Of a DNA stretch of 28,791 nucleotides, positions 14,505 to 22,274 are shown one piece after another. Position 1 is the stretch's first letter; every line of letters begins with the position of its first letter. The notes beneath the pieces are model-generated. The model was not told the origin of the DNA. It ran no database searches and saw nothing but the letters and a program-made list of their open reading frames with translations. The position numbers and the translations under genes were made by a program. The DNA lies in contig JAKSJQ010000027.1 of the NCBI GenBank assembly GCA_024402115.1, forward strand, positions 1 through 28,791, in the 5' to 3' direction. Origin of the DNA: Bacteroidales bacterium (lineage in GTDB: Bacteria > Bacteroidota > Bacteroidia > Bacteroidales > UBA932).

Positions 14505-15878
14505 CTAGTTGAATTTCGCATCCCAGCCCTCGTTCTCGAACTCACAGTCCTTGAACATAGGGTCGATCACGATATAGGTACTCTTGATCTTATCCTCGAT
14601 GAACGCATCTATCGCCTTCATGGAAGCGGCATTCTGAGCCTCGTTCTGGAGCACAGGGAAGTCTGTACTGAACGATGCTGGATGGGACGGGATGATCTTG
14701 TCTACCTTGACGATCTTGTACACGAGGTAACCGTTACGGCCCTCATTGTCGAGTGACTCGAAAGGCTCTGAGATCTGGCCTTCCTCGAGTTCCTGGATCT
14801 CCCTATAGTCCTGAGGCTTGAGCTGATCGATCTCGAAATATGATGAACCGGTGTTAGGGTCAGCCATGCGGCCGCCGTTGGTTCTGGTAGGAGCATCCTC
14901 GGAATAGAACCTTGCAGCGAGGTCGAAGGTCACGGCGTCATTCTCGATCTCCACCTTGAGCGAGTCGAGAGTAGTGAATGCCTTGGTCCTGTCGTCGTCA
15001 GTATATTCAGGCTGGAGGAGGATGTGGCGTGCATTGAACATGTCACCCTTCTTCTCGAGCACCTCGATGATATGGAATCCGTCCGGAGTCTCCACTATCT
15101 GTGACACTACGCCTGGCTTGAGCGCCATGGCTGCATCAGAGAAGGCTGGCCAGAAGATGCTCTTCGAAGCCATTCCGAGCTCACCGCCCTTGCGTGCGCT
15201 GCCCGAGTCCTGTGAATAGATACGTGCGAGGGTCGCGAACCTCTCGCCGTTGATGATACGCTCGCGGATCGCGAGAAGGCGCTCCTTCACGGCAAGCTTC
15301 GCAGCTTCGCGGTCTGGGTAGAGGCAGATCTGGCTGAGCTGATATTTGATAGGGACGAGAGGAAGATCCTCAGGATCGAGGCTCTCCACATATTTCTGCA
15401 CGTCATACGGAGTAAGGTCGGTCACAGCGCTGGCGACCTTCTGCTGCATCTGCTGGGTAAGGGTCTGGTCCTCGAGAGACTCACGCCACTCCTGGCGGAG
15501 CTTATATACAGGCTTACCAAAGTACTCCTCCACCTCATCGTCACCTCCGAGAGAGGTACGGAGCTGGTCGATACGCTGGGAAAGCTCGCTCATCACGACA
15601 TCCTGATTGACCGTGAGGGAATCGACACGGGCCTGCATGAGGAAAAGCTTTGCCACCATCATGTTCTCGAGCCTCTCGCAGCGCGCGTTCCTGTCTGCCG
15701 ATATTCCCTGGGCTCTCATCATCTGGATCTCTTCCTCGATCTGGGAAAGAGTGATCATCTCATTGCCGACAACTGCTACGGTCTTGTCGATGAGACCGTT
15801 TTCGTATCTCTGTGCAAATGCTGATGTGGAAAGGCTGCAGAAAAGAAGCAGCACAAGGCTTCTAAAGATATTCTTCAT
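14505..15878 (-). CDS. SurA-like periplasmic peptidyl-prolyl isomerase
   Basis: A 457-residue chaperone/PPIase of the parvulin type that should assist folding of outer-membrane proteins in the periplasm. Signal peptide about 1-22 (LVLLLFCSLSTSAFA). A SurA N-terminal helical domain follows, starting at KTVAVVGNEMITLSQIEEEI. A first rotamase domain has FATLARIYSQDSGSARKGGE and GVVSQIVETPDGFHIIEVLE. A second begins NARHILLQPEYTDDD with NGGRM. That order (N domain, two rotamase domains) and the length match SurA. It begins 3 bases after the stop of another PPIase-like gene and precedes the OstA-like gene, as expected for envelope biogenesis genes. Orthology to E. coli surA is not tested, so no symbol is given. 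Confidence 0.92.
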   Translation of the reverse strand: MKNIFRSLVLLLFCSLSTSAFAQRYENGLIDKTVAVVGNEMITLSQIEEEIQMMRAQGISADRNARCERLENMMVAKLFLMQARVDSLTVNQDVVMSELSQRIDQLRTSLGGDDEVEEYFGKPVYKLRQEWRESLEDQTLTQQMQQKVASAVTDLTPYDVQKYVESLDPEDLPLVPIKYQLSQICLYPDREAAKLAVKERLLAIRERIINGERFATLARIYSQDSGSARKGGELGMASKSIFWPAFSDAAMALKPGVVSQIVETPDGFHIIEVLEKKGDMFNARHILLQPEYTDDDRTKAFTTLDSLKVEIENDAVTFDLAARFYSEDAPTRTNGGRMADPNTGSSYFEIDQLKPQDYREIQELEEGQISEPFESLDNEGRNGYLVYKIVKVDKIIPSHPASFSTDFPVLQNEAQNAASMKAIDAFIEDKIKSTYIVIDPMFKDCEFENEGWDAKFN

Positions 15879-15881
15879 TGT

Positions 15882-16742
15882 CTATTCGAAAATTTCAAAA
15901 ACACCGTTTACGCGCGCATCCTCAAGCAAGTCCCGTTCCAAATCGTTCAGGAGGGTCTGCTTTCTTGCGCTGATTATTACGTTTTCTATGATGTCCCGGC
16001 AGAATTCCACGGGAGGAACGTTGCCTGAGCGCATGTAGTCTGAGATATATGCAAGGCATATCCTTCCCTCAGCGTCCGTCATCTCTACGAAGGAGTTCCT
16101 CATCTGAGCGATGAGGGTACCGTAGTCAATGCTGAACTCGCGTGCGAGGGCGGTGATCTCCACCCATGCTCCTCCGAAATCATTGTACCTGTCAGAACAT
16201 GAATATACTATGCTGTCGAAGTCGACGATGTCCTCGGAAGCATCCGATGCGATCTTCTTCTTGACCTTGTCGACGGTGATGGTGCCCGGTATGATCCTGA
16301 TGAAACGGGCCTTCACTATAGGATAGTCGAGCTTGAGGCTCTCCTTATGGTTCTCGTAGTAATCCTCGACCTGAGAGTCGGTGACGGTTGTATCAAGACG
16401 CTCATTGATGTAGAGGTTCTCATAGCGATACTTCAGAAGCGCATTCTTGTACTGCTCGAGTTCCTTGGTAAGGTTCTTCTCATTCTTCGAGAGCTTCTGC
16501 TGGGCGGCTCCCAGGAAGACGAGGTCAGCTGCCCACGAATTGATATACTGCTGCGCAAGGGCGAGACTGTCCTCCGACGGAAGACCGGCCGGAATCAGGC
16601 TCTCCAGGTCATGGCGATACAGCTTGCTCTTGCCCACAGATGCCACGACCTCTCCGTCATGGATGAAGGTCGAGACCATCTCGCATGACTGAGTCGCCAC
16701 AAGTGTCAGCAGGGCAATGAGTATATAAGCCAAACGGCGCAT
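15882..16742 (-). CDS. SurA-N-like / PPIase-related lipoprotein
   Basis: A 286-residue predicted lipoprotein with signal MRRLAYILIALLTLVATQSC; Cys20 is the likely lipidation site, though the lipobox TQSC is imperfect. The sequence has the layout of a SurA-type chaperone (GEVVASVGKSKLYRHDLESL, then helices) and a degenerate parvulin-like part around VKARFIRIIPGTIT. The usual parvulin catalytic signatures (HILL, GGELG) are missing, so isomerase activity is doubtful and a chaperone role is more likely. It is the first gene of the five-gene leftward operon, with its own -7 box just upstream, and the next gene starts 3 bases after its stop. Confidence 0.78.
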   Translation of the reverse strand: MRRLAYILIALLTLVATQSCEMVSTFIHDGEVVASVGKSKLYRHDLESLIPAGLPSEDSLALAQQYINSWAADLVFLGAAQQKLSKNEKNLTKELEQYKNALLKYRYENLYINERLDTTVTDSQVEDYYENHKESLKLDYPIVKARFIRIIPGTITVDKVKKKIASDASEDIVDFDSIVYSCSDRYNDFGGAWVEITALAREFSIDYGTLIAQMRNSFVEMTDAEGRICLAYISDYMRSGNVPPVEFCRDIIENVIISARKQTLLNDLERDLLEDARVNGVFEIFE

Positions 16743-16768
16743 AGTAATCGTAATATATTATAAACTTA

Positions 16769-16776
16769 CAAATATA
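16769..16776 (-). promoter_or_regulatory. -7 box for the PPIase/OstA/pepT/OPT operon
   Basis: TATATTTG on the minus strand matches TAnnTTTG and lies 27 bases upstream of the ATG of the first operon gene. The expected -33 position falls in the terminator hairpin of the preceding gene and has no TTTG, so the promoter is supported by its -7 box only. Confidence 0.55.
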
Positions 16777-16787
16777 GTAAAATAATC

Positions 16788-16818
16788 AAAAAAAGGCCCC
16801 GCCCAACCGGGCGGAGCC
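16788..16818 (-). terminator. Intrinsic terminator after the 89-residue protein gene
   Basis: In the leftward direction GGCTCCGCCC (16818-16809), loop GGTT, then GGGCGGGGCC (16804-16795) are followed by seven T residues (16794-16788). One pair is G-U in the leftward RNA and a C-A mismatch in the other direction, which shows the working strand. Confidence 0.9.
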
Positions 16819-16844
16819 TCCTAATATCACTGTTGCGACCTTTC

Positions 16845-17114
16845 TTACTTGTTGATAGCTGCTGAAAGCTTCTCGCAAAGCTGATCGAGACCAGCGAAGA
16901 GGTCGTTGCGGATTGCGTTGTAGAATGCCTTCTTTGGCTCATCAGGATGGTTGATCCTGGTCTTGAGGTCATTGTAAAGGTCTACTGACTCGTCGATGAT
17001 CGCTGCGATCTCGTCTGTATTCCTCTCTGGGTTGAGTGCCATGAAGAGGGTGCAATCGTCAATGAACTCACCGATGAAATACTCGATGTCTTTTTTGATA
17101 ACTCTGAGGTTCAT
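16845..17114 (-). CDS. Small conserved-looking cytoplasmic protein, function unknown
   Basis: An 89-residue acidic, mostly helical protein without signal peptide or membrane segment (MNLRVIKKDIEYFIGEFIDD ... LDQLCEKLSAAINK). I recognise it as the kind of small protein widespread in Bacteroidales, but I know no assigned function and see no catalytic or metal motif. It is monocistronic: a -7 box TAACTTTG at 17141-17148 precedes it and a strong terminator at 16788-16818 follows it. That compact, complete unit argues that the gene is real and well expressed. Confidence 0.8.
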   Translation of the reverse strand: MNLRVIKKDIEYFIGEFIDDCTLFMALNPERNTDEIAAIIDESVDLYNDLKTRINHPDEPKKAFYNAIRNDLFAGLDQLCEKLSAAINK

Positions 17115-17140
17115 ATTGAATTTGTTTAAATTTCAGGCTT

Positions 17141-17171
17141 CAAAGTTAGGTATTATTTTTCAATAATCAAG
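17141..17171 (-). promoter_or_regulatory. Promoter of the 89-residue protein gene
   Basis: Minus-strand -7 box TAACTTTG (17141-17148) with CTTG (17168-17171) at the -33 position, 19 bases upstream; three of four -33 bases match. It is 26 bases ahead of the ATG. Confidence 0.65.
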
Positions 17172-17193
17172 AAAAGTCGCACGCTGCCAGCAT

Positions 17194-18105
17194 CTACAGC
17201 ATCCTGCGGGCTCGGAGCAGGCGCGACACATTCTCGTAGCAGTCCGCGTCACCCTTGATGAGGGAATTGATCCTCACGACATGGGATGAATGGATGAAAC
17301 GGTTGTTTCCGACATACATTCCGACGTGGGTGACCTTTTCGTTGCCCTCGTCATCTACGGAACCGAAGAACAACAGGTCCCCAGGCTTCAATGCCGTCAG
17401 GGCCACCTCCTGGCCAAGCTTAACCTGCTGACTGGCATTTCGGGGAAGTTCTATTCCGTTCATCAGATAGCAAAGTCGGACGAGACCGCTGCAGTCAAAG
17501 CCCTTAGGGCTCATGCCTCCCCAGAGATATGGGATACCGACAAAGCGTTTCGCGAGCTTCACTATATTTTCAGCTGTCTTTCCTGCTACGAGGTTGTCTG
17601 CACACTGTCTCTTCCACATATCCTTGTCCATCACGTCCTCCTCAGGCACCCATCCCCTCTTGCCGGAAGGAAGGATTACCTTCACGAAGCCCTTGACCCT
17701 GTAGACCTTGCCACTCATGTAGACCTTGCGGAGCACATCTCCCATAACGAGGTCAGAGATAGGATCGGAATCCTTGGACGCATCGCTGTAGACCATGCTG
17801 ACATTTGCGGTGCAGATATATTTCGGAGCCTTCTCATATGCTTCGATGGACTCCCTGTTCATCTTGATGTAGCCCTTATTGGTCGCCCATGCCTCATAAG
17901 GCTGAGGGCTCTTGATCTTCATCCAATATCCTTCGGTGTCGAGGTACTCGACCACCGTGCCCATGAGTTCCTGTGTCTCGAGCGGAGACTCGTAATCCGG
18001 CTTCTGACGCAGGTTGCTGACGGAGAACTCCACCACGGCGAAAGGCTGGGCGCCGAGCAGATGTCCCATCATGAGCATCAACGATATGAGCAGAAATCTC
18101 TTCAT
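17194..18105 (-). CDS. Exported NlpC/P60 (C40) peptidoglycan endopeptidase with SH3-like domains
   Basis: A secreted cell-wall hydrolase expected to cleave gamma-D-Glu-diamino-acid bonds in peptidoglycan. From the ATG at 18103-18105 it is 303 residues: signal peptide (KRFLLISLMLMMGHLLGAQ), two SH3-like beta domains (FSVSNLRQKPDYESPL, then SMVYSDASKDSDPISDLVMG), and a C-terminal NlpC/P60 domain. The catalytic Cys is in GFDCSGLVRLCYLMNG and the His in VTHVGMYVGNNRFIHSS. An adjacent ATG at 18106-18108 is also possible. A longer in-frame start at 18192 would overlap the divergent radical SAM gene and put charged residues before the signal, so it is rejected. No clear -7 box is seen in the 62-base divergent gap for this direction. 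Confidence 0.92.
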   Translation of the reverse strand: MKRFLLISLMLMMGHLLGAQPFAVVEFSVSNLRQKPDYESPLETQELMGTVVEYLDTEGYWMKIKSPQPYEAWATNKGYIKMNRESIEAYEKAPKYICTANVSMVYSDASKDSDPISDLVMGDVLRKVYMSGKVYRVKGFVKVILPSGKRGWVPEEDVMDKDMWKRQCADNLVAGKTAENIVKLAKRFVGIPYLWGGMSPKGFDCSGLVRLCYLMNGIELPRNASQQVKLGQEVALTALKPGDLLFFGSVDDEGNEKVTHVGMYVGNNRFIHSSHVVRINSLIKGDADCYENVSRLLRARRML

Positions 18106-18158
18106 CATCGCAAATTTGGCAAATTTCCGGGAAAGAAGCAATTTCCGCGAGCTTTTCC

Positions 18159-18166
18159 TAACTTTG
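18159..18166 (+). promoter_or_regulatory. -7 box immediately before the radical SAM gene
   Basis: TAACTTTG ends 4 bases before the ATG at 18171. Transcription starting a few bases after the box would begin at or next to the start codon, giving a leaderless mRNA. No TTTG is found at the -33 position, so this is a tentative promoter. Confidence 0.45.
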
Positions 18167-18170
18167 CGAC

Positions 18171-19112
18171 ATGGACAAGCGCTACAACTCATTCGTCGGC
18201 TATTTCAGGAAGACCTATGGAGAAAGACTCCAGAAGGTCGTTCTGGATGCTGGATTCAGCTGTCCTAACCGGGACGGGTCCATCAGCTCAGGGGGATGCA
18301 CCTACTGCGACAACGCAGCCTTCCATCCTGGCTACAGCACCTCCGGCAAGCCTCTGCACCAGCAGATAGACGAGGGTATCGAGTTCCACCGCGTGCGCTA
18401 TCGCAACGCCCGCCACTTCCTAGCATATTTCCAGTCATTCAGCAACACCTATGGGCCCGTCGAGAAGCTCGAGAAGGTCTATCGCGAAGCCCTTTCCCAT
18501 CCCGACGTCGTAGGAATAGTGATCGGAACAAGACCAGACTGCGTAGACGAGCAGAAGCTCGACCTTCTTGCCGATCTCGCCAAGGACGCTATAGTGATAG
18601 TCGAGTACGGAATTGAGTCCTGCTACGACAAGACCCTGCAGAGAATCAACCGCGGCCACGACTTCGAGACCGCCCGAAGAGCTATCCAGATGAGCGCAGA
18701 GAGAGGCCTCGACATGGGCGCACATTTCATTCTCGGCCTCCCTGGCGAGAGCAGGGAGATGATGTTGGACCAGTGCGCAATGATCAATGAACTGCCCATC
18801 CGTTCGGTGAAATTCCACCAGCTCCAGCTCGTGAAGGGCACGAAAATGGTACAGGACTATGCCGAGCATCCCGAGGATTTCGTGCGCTTTACCCTCGACG
18901 AATACCTCGACTTCATCTGCGAGCTGCTCTCACGTCTGCGCCCGGACCTCTACATCGAGCGCATCGCCGGTGAAGTTCCGCCGCGCTTCGTGACCGAGAC
19001 GCCGTGGGGACTGATCAGGAACGCCGAGCTGCTGAAACTGTTGGACGAGAGGCTCGAGGAAAGAGACATATACCAGGGAAAGGCCCTCGGCTTCGATAAC
19101 CCCTTTGAATAG
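18171..19112 (+). CDS. TIGR01212-family (YhcC-like) radical SAM protein
   Basis: A 313-residue cytoplasmic radical SAM enzyme. The [4Fe-4S] cluster ligands are Cys31, Cys43 and Cys46 (SCPNRDGSISSGGCTYCDN), the 11-residue first gap being typical of the TIGR01212/YhcC group rather than the canonical CxxxCxxC. YFQSFSNTYGP, IGTRPDC, VEYGIESCYDKTL and HFILGLPGE are further family blocks. The substrate is unknown to me; relatives include Elp3-like and tRNA-modifying enzymes. The D-Ala-D-Ala peptidase gene starts 9 bases after its stop, so they are probably co-transcribed. Confidence 0.93.
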   Translation: MDKRYNSFVGYFRKTYGERLQKVVLDAGFSCPNRDGSISSGGCTYCDNAAFHPGYSTSGKPLHQQIDEGIEFHRVRYRNARHFLAYFQSFSNTYGPVEKLEKVYREALSHPDVVGIVIGTRPDCVDEQKLDLLADLAKDAIVIVEYGIESCYDKTLQRINRGHDFETARRAIQMSAERGLDMGAHFILGLPGESREMMLDQCAMINELPIRSVKFHQLQLVKGTKMVQDYAEHPEDFVRFTLDEYLDFICELLSRLRPDLYIERIAGEVPPRFVTETPWGLIRNAELLKLLDERLEERDIYQGKALGFDNPFE

Positions 19113-19121
19113 AAGAACGAC

Positions 19122-20540
19122 ATGAACATACTTTTCGGTATCATACTTCAGAGCATCATCGCCGCATTCGCTATCACAGAGAGCGGAGAAGTGCTTGCCG
19201 ACATCAACAGCGAGCAGATGCTCGTGCCGGCCTCCAACATGAAGGTCATCACCACCGGCACGGCGCTCAACCGGCTCGGCGGGGACTACCGCTGGGAGAC
19301 CGGCATCGGCTATTCGGGCACTGTCAGCGACGGAGTGCTCCACGGCGACCTCTACATCATCGGCGGCGCAGACCCGACTCTCGGTTCTCCGGTTTCCTTC
19401 GCATACCCCATCGAGGAGACCTTCTCCAAGTGGACTGAGTTCATACGCGATGCCGGGATACAGAAGATCGAAGGTTCGATAATCGGCGACGGAAGGTATA
19501 TCGAGGGGCCAATGGAGGACCCGACATGGCTCTGGGAAGACCTCGGAACCTATTACGGAACCGGAGTCAACGGCCTCTCATTCTTCGAGAACAGAAAGGA
19601 CTTCAGGGTCGGCCCGGGAAGTACGGTCGGCAGTCCGGTGAGGATAGAGGATTCGTATCCAAAGACGCCGTGGATGGAATACTCCTACGACTGCACGACT
19701 GGAAACAAGAACACCGGAGACCAGCTCTACCTCTACACGACGAGACTTGCACCGGTCGGGTCCATAACCGGAACATTCGCACTTGAAAAGGCCCAGAAGG
19801 TGCTCATGTGCAGCAACAAGTATCCCGAGTACACCTGCGCATGCCTCTTCCGCGAATATCTCGAGAAGGCTGGCATCAGCAGCGGCGGCGCAGCCGACAT
19901 CGGAACTTGCTTCGGTATCGACAAGGACAGGATAGTAGCACAGGACAAGCTCACCATCATAGGAAAGACCAAGTCGCCAAATCTCGCGAAGGTAGTCAGG
20001 GAGACAAACTTCGAGAGCAACAACTTCATGGCAGAGACCCTCTTCAGGACGCTTGGCAAGGTCGTTTCCGGCAAGGGAGACTTCGAGTCGTCTAGGAACG
20101 CGATGAACTCTGAGCTCAGGAAGATGGGAGTCGGCACGGCAGGGCGCGCCCAGATCAAGGACGGCAGCGGTCTCTCACGCGGAAACTATGTCTCTCCTCA
20201 GTTCTTCTGCGCTTTTCTCAAGGCCATGACCAAGACCAAGGAGTATCCTGTGTTCCTGGAGAGCCTCCCTGTCGTTGGCCGTTCAGGCACCGTGAGGACC
20301 AGGCTCCCGAACGTTGCGGACTCACAGAAGATAAGGGTAAGGATGAAGAGCGGCTCGATGGACGGAGTTCGCTGCTACTGCGGATACATACTCCCTTCGG
20401 GATCGGCGGTATCGGCCGGCAATGGCAGCACCGTTTCCGGACAGACCGTAATCTTCTCGTTCATGATCAACAACAGCACAGCCTCGACCGCCGAGCAGAA
20501 CGCTGCGGCCGACAAGTTCATCACCGGACTGATCAGATAG
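19122..20540 (+). CDS. dacB: PBP4-type D-alanyl-D-alanine carboxypeptidase/endopeptidase (S13)
   Basis: A 472-residue penicillin-binding protein that should remove terminal D-Ala or cut peptidoglycan cross-links in the periplasm. The three active-site motifs are present: Ser38-x-x-Lys41 (PASNMK), Ser299-Asn-Asn (ESNNFMAE) and Lys409-Ser-Gly (MKSGSMDG). A long segment between the first two motifs is the extra domain of the S13 family. The N-terminus is unusual: the catalytic Ser lies about 24 residues closer to the start than in E. coli DacB (Ser62), and the first 18 residues are hydrophobic but lack a basic n-region. An in-frame stop at 19110 excludes an earlier start. The gene converges with radA with a gap of only 5 bases. 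Confidence 0.9.
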   Translation: MNILFGIILQSIIAAFAITESGEVLADINSEQMLVPASNMKVITTGTALNRLGGDYRWETGIGYSGTVSDGVLHGDLYIIGGADPTLGSPVSFAYPIEETFSKWTEFIRDAGIQKIEGSIIGDGRYIEGPMEDPTWLWEDLGTYYGTGVNGLSFFENRKDFRVGPGSTVGSPVRIEDSYPKTPWMEYSYDCTTGNKNTGDQLYLYTTRLAPVGSITGTFALEKAQKVLMCSNKYPEYTCACLFREYLEKAGISSGGAADIGTCFGIDKDRIVAQDKLTIIGKTKSPNLAKVVRETNFESNNFMAETLFRTLGKVVSGKGDFESSRNAMNSELRKMGVGTAGRAQIKDGSGLSRGNYVSPQFFCAFLKAMTKTKEYPVFLESLPVVGRSGTVRTRLPNVADSQKIRVRMKSGSMDGVRCYCGYILPSGSAVSAGNGSTVSGQTVIFSFMINNSTASTAEQNAAADKFITGLIR

Positions 20541-20545
20541 CTATC

Positions 20546-21913
20546 CTAACCGCGGAAAAGGGTGCGGCATAGAGCCGGAATATCGGCGACCTTTACGACC
20601 TGAATGCCGCTCGGTACATTCTCCACGCCACTGTATGAAGATACATAGATCTGCTTGAATCCCAGGCGGGCTGCTTCCTGTATCCTCCTGTCGACCTGCG
20701 CTACCGGACGGATCTCACCGCTGAGTCCCACCTCTCCGGCGAAGCACACGTTCGAAGGAATCGCAAAGTCGAAGTTGGAAGAGAGCACTGCGCAGACCAC
20801 GGCAAGGTCGCAGGCCGGCTCGGTGATCTTCATTCCTCCGGCCATGTTCAGGAACACATCCTTCTGGCTGAGCTTGAATCCAGCCCTCTTCTCGAGCACT
20901 GCGAGCAGCATGTTGAGCCTGCGCACGTCGAAACCGGTCGCAGAGCGCTGCGGAGTGCCGTATACGGCAGAGCTGACGAGAGACTGCACCTCGATGAGGA
21001 AAGGCCTTGTGCCGTCAAGGATGGCTCCTATGGCAACGCCGCTGAGGTTCTCCTCATGCATTGGGATAAGCATCTCCGAAGGATTCACGACCTCCCTGAG
21101 GCCCTTGCCCGTCATCTCGAACACTGCCAGCTCAGCTGTCGAGCCGAAACGGTTCTTGATGCTGCGGAGTATCCTGTATGTGCCCCTGTTCTCGCCTTCG
21201 AACTGAAGCACGACATCGACTATATGCTCGAGAATCTTCGGACCTGCGATGCTGCCCTCCTTTGTTATGTGGCCGATCAGGATCACTGGGATTCCCGTCT
21301 CCTTCGCAAGTCGGAGAAGCATGGCTGCAGTCTCCTTGATCTGGGAAACCGAGCCCGGAGAAGACTCGATGTTCTGGGAGAACATGGTCTGGACCGAATC
21401 CACGATCATCAGGTCAGGCATGATGCTCCTGGCCTCTGCGATTATGTTCTCCATAAGGGTCTCGCTGTAGATGAGGCAGTTGCTGTCCTCGCCGCCGAGC
21501 CTCTTCGCACGGAGCTTCACCTGCTTGGTGCTCTCCTCGCCGGTGACATACAGGGTCTTGAGACCCGGGCAGCTGAGAGGGATCTGGAGGCTGAGGGTGG
21601 ACTTGCCTATGCCCGGCTCGCCGCCTATGAGGACAAGCGAGCCCTGAACGAGCCCGCCGCCGAGTATTCTGTCGATCTCCTCGTTGTTCAGTGAGATTCT
21701 AGGCTCGGAAGCAAAGTCGATGCTTGAAAGAGGTTCAGGCCTGCGTCCGGCACTGGCTGCAACAGCAGCCGTCTGCGCGGTCTTCTTGCCGGTGACCACC
21801 GTCTCTTCGACCATGGTGTTCCATTCCCCGCATGCGGGGCACCTTCCCATCCACTTCGGACTCTCACTTCCACACGAGGTGCAGAACCATGTACTTTTTA
21901 CTTTCGTAGCCAT
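20546..21913 (-). CDS. radA: DNA repair protein RadA
   Basis: A 455-residue RecA-like helicase/ATPase acting in recombinational repair. Starting at MATKVKSTWF (ATG 21911-21913), it has a C4 zinc finger (Cys11, Cys14, Cys25, Cys28), Walker A GGEPGIGKST at about 97-106, a Walker B region around MIVDSVQTM, and the RadA-specific KNRFG at 253-257. A C-terminal Lon-like domain follows (AGGMKITEPACDLAVVCAVL). An upstream ATG at 21929-21931 is unlikely: transcription from the -7 box at 21933-21940 would begin downstream of it, while MATK fits RadA N-termini. Convergent with the D-Ala-D-Ala peptidase gene. Confidence 0.97.
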   Translation of the reverse strand: MATKVKSTWFCTSCGSESPKWMGRCPACGEWNTMVEETVVTGKKTAQTAAVAASAGRRPEPLSSIDFASEPRISLNNEEIDRILGGGLVQGSLVLIGGEPGIGKSTLSLQIPLSCPGLKTLYVTGEESTKQVKLRAKRLGGEDSNCLIYSETLMENIIAEARSIMPDLMIVDSVQTMFSQNIESSPGSVSQIKETAAMLLRLAKETGIPVILIGHITKEGSIAGPKILEHIVDVVLQFEGENRGTYRILRSIKNRFGSTAELAVFEMTGKGLREVVNPSEMLIPMHEENLSGVAIGAILDGTRPFLIEVQSLVSSAVYGTPQRSATGFDVRRLNMLLAVLEKRAGFKLSQKDVFLNMAGGMKITEPACDLAVVCAVLSSNFDFAIPSNVCFAGEVGLSGEIRPVAQVDRRIQEAARLGFKQIYVSSYSGVENVPSGIQVVKVADIPALCRTLFRG

Positions 21914-21932
21914 AAAACCTGTTGTTACCACA

Positions 21933-21940
21933 CAAATTTA
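21933..21940 (-). promoter_or_regulatory. -7 box of radA
   Basis: TAAATTTG on the minus strand matches TAnnTTTG and lies 19 bases ahead of the radA ATG. It is only 3 bases downstream of the U-tract of the preceding gene's terminator. No TTTG at -33. Confidence 0.55.
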
Positions 21941-21943
21941 GAC

Positions 21944-21975
21944 AAAAAAAAGACATTGTCCCCTCGGACAACGTC
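21944..21975 (-). terminator. Intrinsic terminator of the Cys-rich lipoprotein gene
   Basis: Leftward, GACGTTGTCC (21975-21966), loop GAGG, GGACAATGTC (21961-21952), then eight T residues (21951-21944). The single non-Watson-Crick pair is G-U in the leftward RNA. A short T-run on the other side gives it some activity in the opposite direction as well. Confidence 0.9.
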
Positions 21976-22009
21976 CTTTTTGCCGTCTGGCCAAGCACTT
22001 AACGGTTGA

Positions 22010-22201
22010 TTACTCAGCCATGCAAGAGTCGCAAGCTGCACATGAATCGCAGCAGGCCATGCATGAGTCACAGCACTCTGTGCACTCCTCACAGCATTCG
22101 CAGCACTCCTCTGCCTCAGCAGCCTTCTTGGAGTTGTTACCGCAAGCTGCAGCGAAAGCAACCATTGCGACAACGGCAATTGACATAAATACCTTTTTCA
22201 T
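22010..22201 (-). CDS. Cysteine-ladder small lipoprotein, putative metal binder
   Basis: A 63-residue lipoprotein with signal KKVFMSIAVVAMVAFAAAC and lipidation Cys20. The short linker GNNSKKAAEAEE leads to a tail with 13 cysteines among residues 33-60 and almost no hydrophobic residues. From Cys34 a Cys recurs every third position (34-37-40-43, 44-47-50, 51-54-57-60), the runs being joined by CC pairs, with Glu/Asp/Ser between. This resembles metallothionein-like thiolate clusters and suggests binding of a soft metal at the membrane, but disulfide or structural roles are possible. It has its own consensus promoter and strong terminator, hence is a real, independently controlled and probably well-expressed gene. 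I know no named family for it. Confidence 0.85.
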   Translation of the reverse strand: MKKVFMSIAVVAMVAFAAACGNNSKKAAEAEECCECCEECTECCDSCMACCDSCAACDSCMAE

Positions 22202-22243
22202 TACTGATGGTCGTTAAAATTACACTACTAGTAAAAACTTCGG

Positions 22244-22274
22244 CAAATGTAAACCAAATTTCGGTATCGCCAAA
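22244..22274 (-). promoter_or_regulatory. Consensus promoter of the Cys-rich lipoprotein gene
   Basis: Minus-strand -33 TTTG (22271-22274), 19-base spacer, -7 TACATTTG (22244-22251). Both boxes are perfect. Transcription should start at about 22238, giving a leader of roughly 35-40 bases. Confidence 0.8.

Noticed and set aside
18106..18192. Longer start for the NlpC/P60 gene
   Set aside because: It would add 28 residues rich in Cys and Lys before a complete signal peptide and overlap the divergent gene's start and -7 box.
17290..18369. 359-residue open frame antisense to the NlpC/P60 gene, running into the radical SAM gene
   Set aside because: Both sense genes have complete catalytic motifs; the antisense translation is His/Leu-rich without family features.
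22020..22217. Ser/His/Gln-rich open frame antisense to the Cys-rich lipoprotein
   Set aside because: Its repeats only mirror the TGC/TGT cysteine codons of the sense gene, which has its own promoter, signal peptide and terminator.
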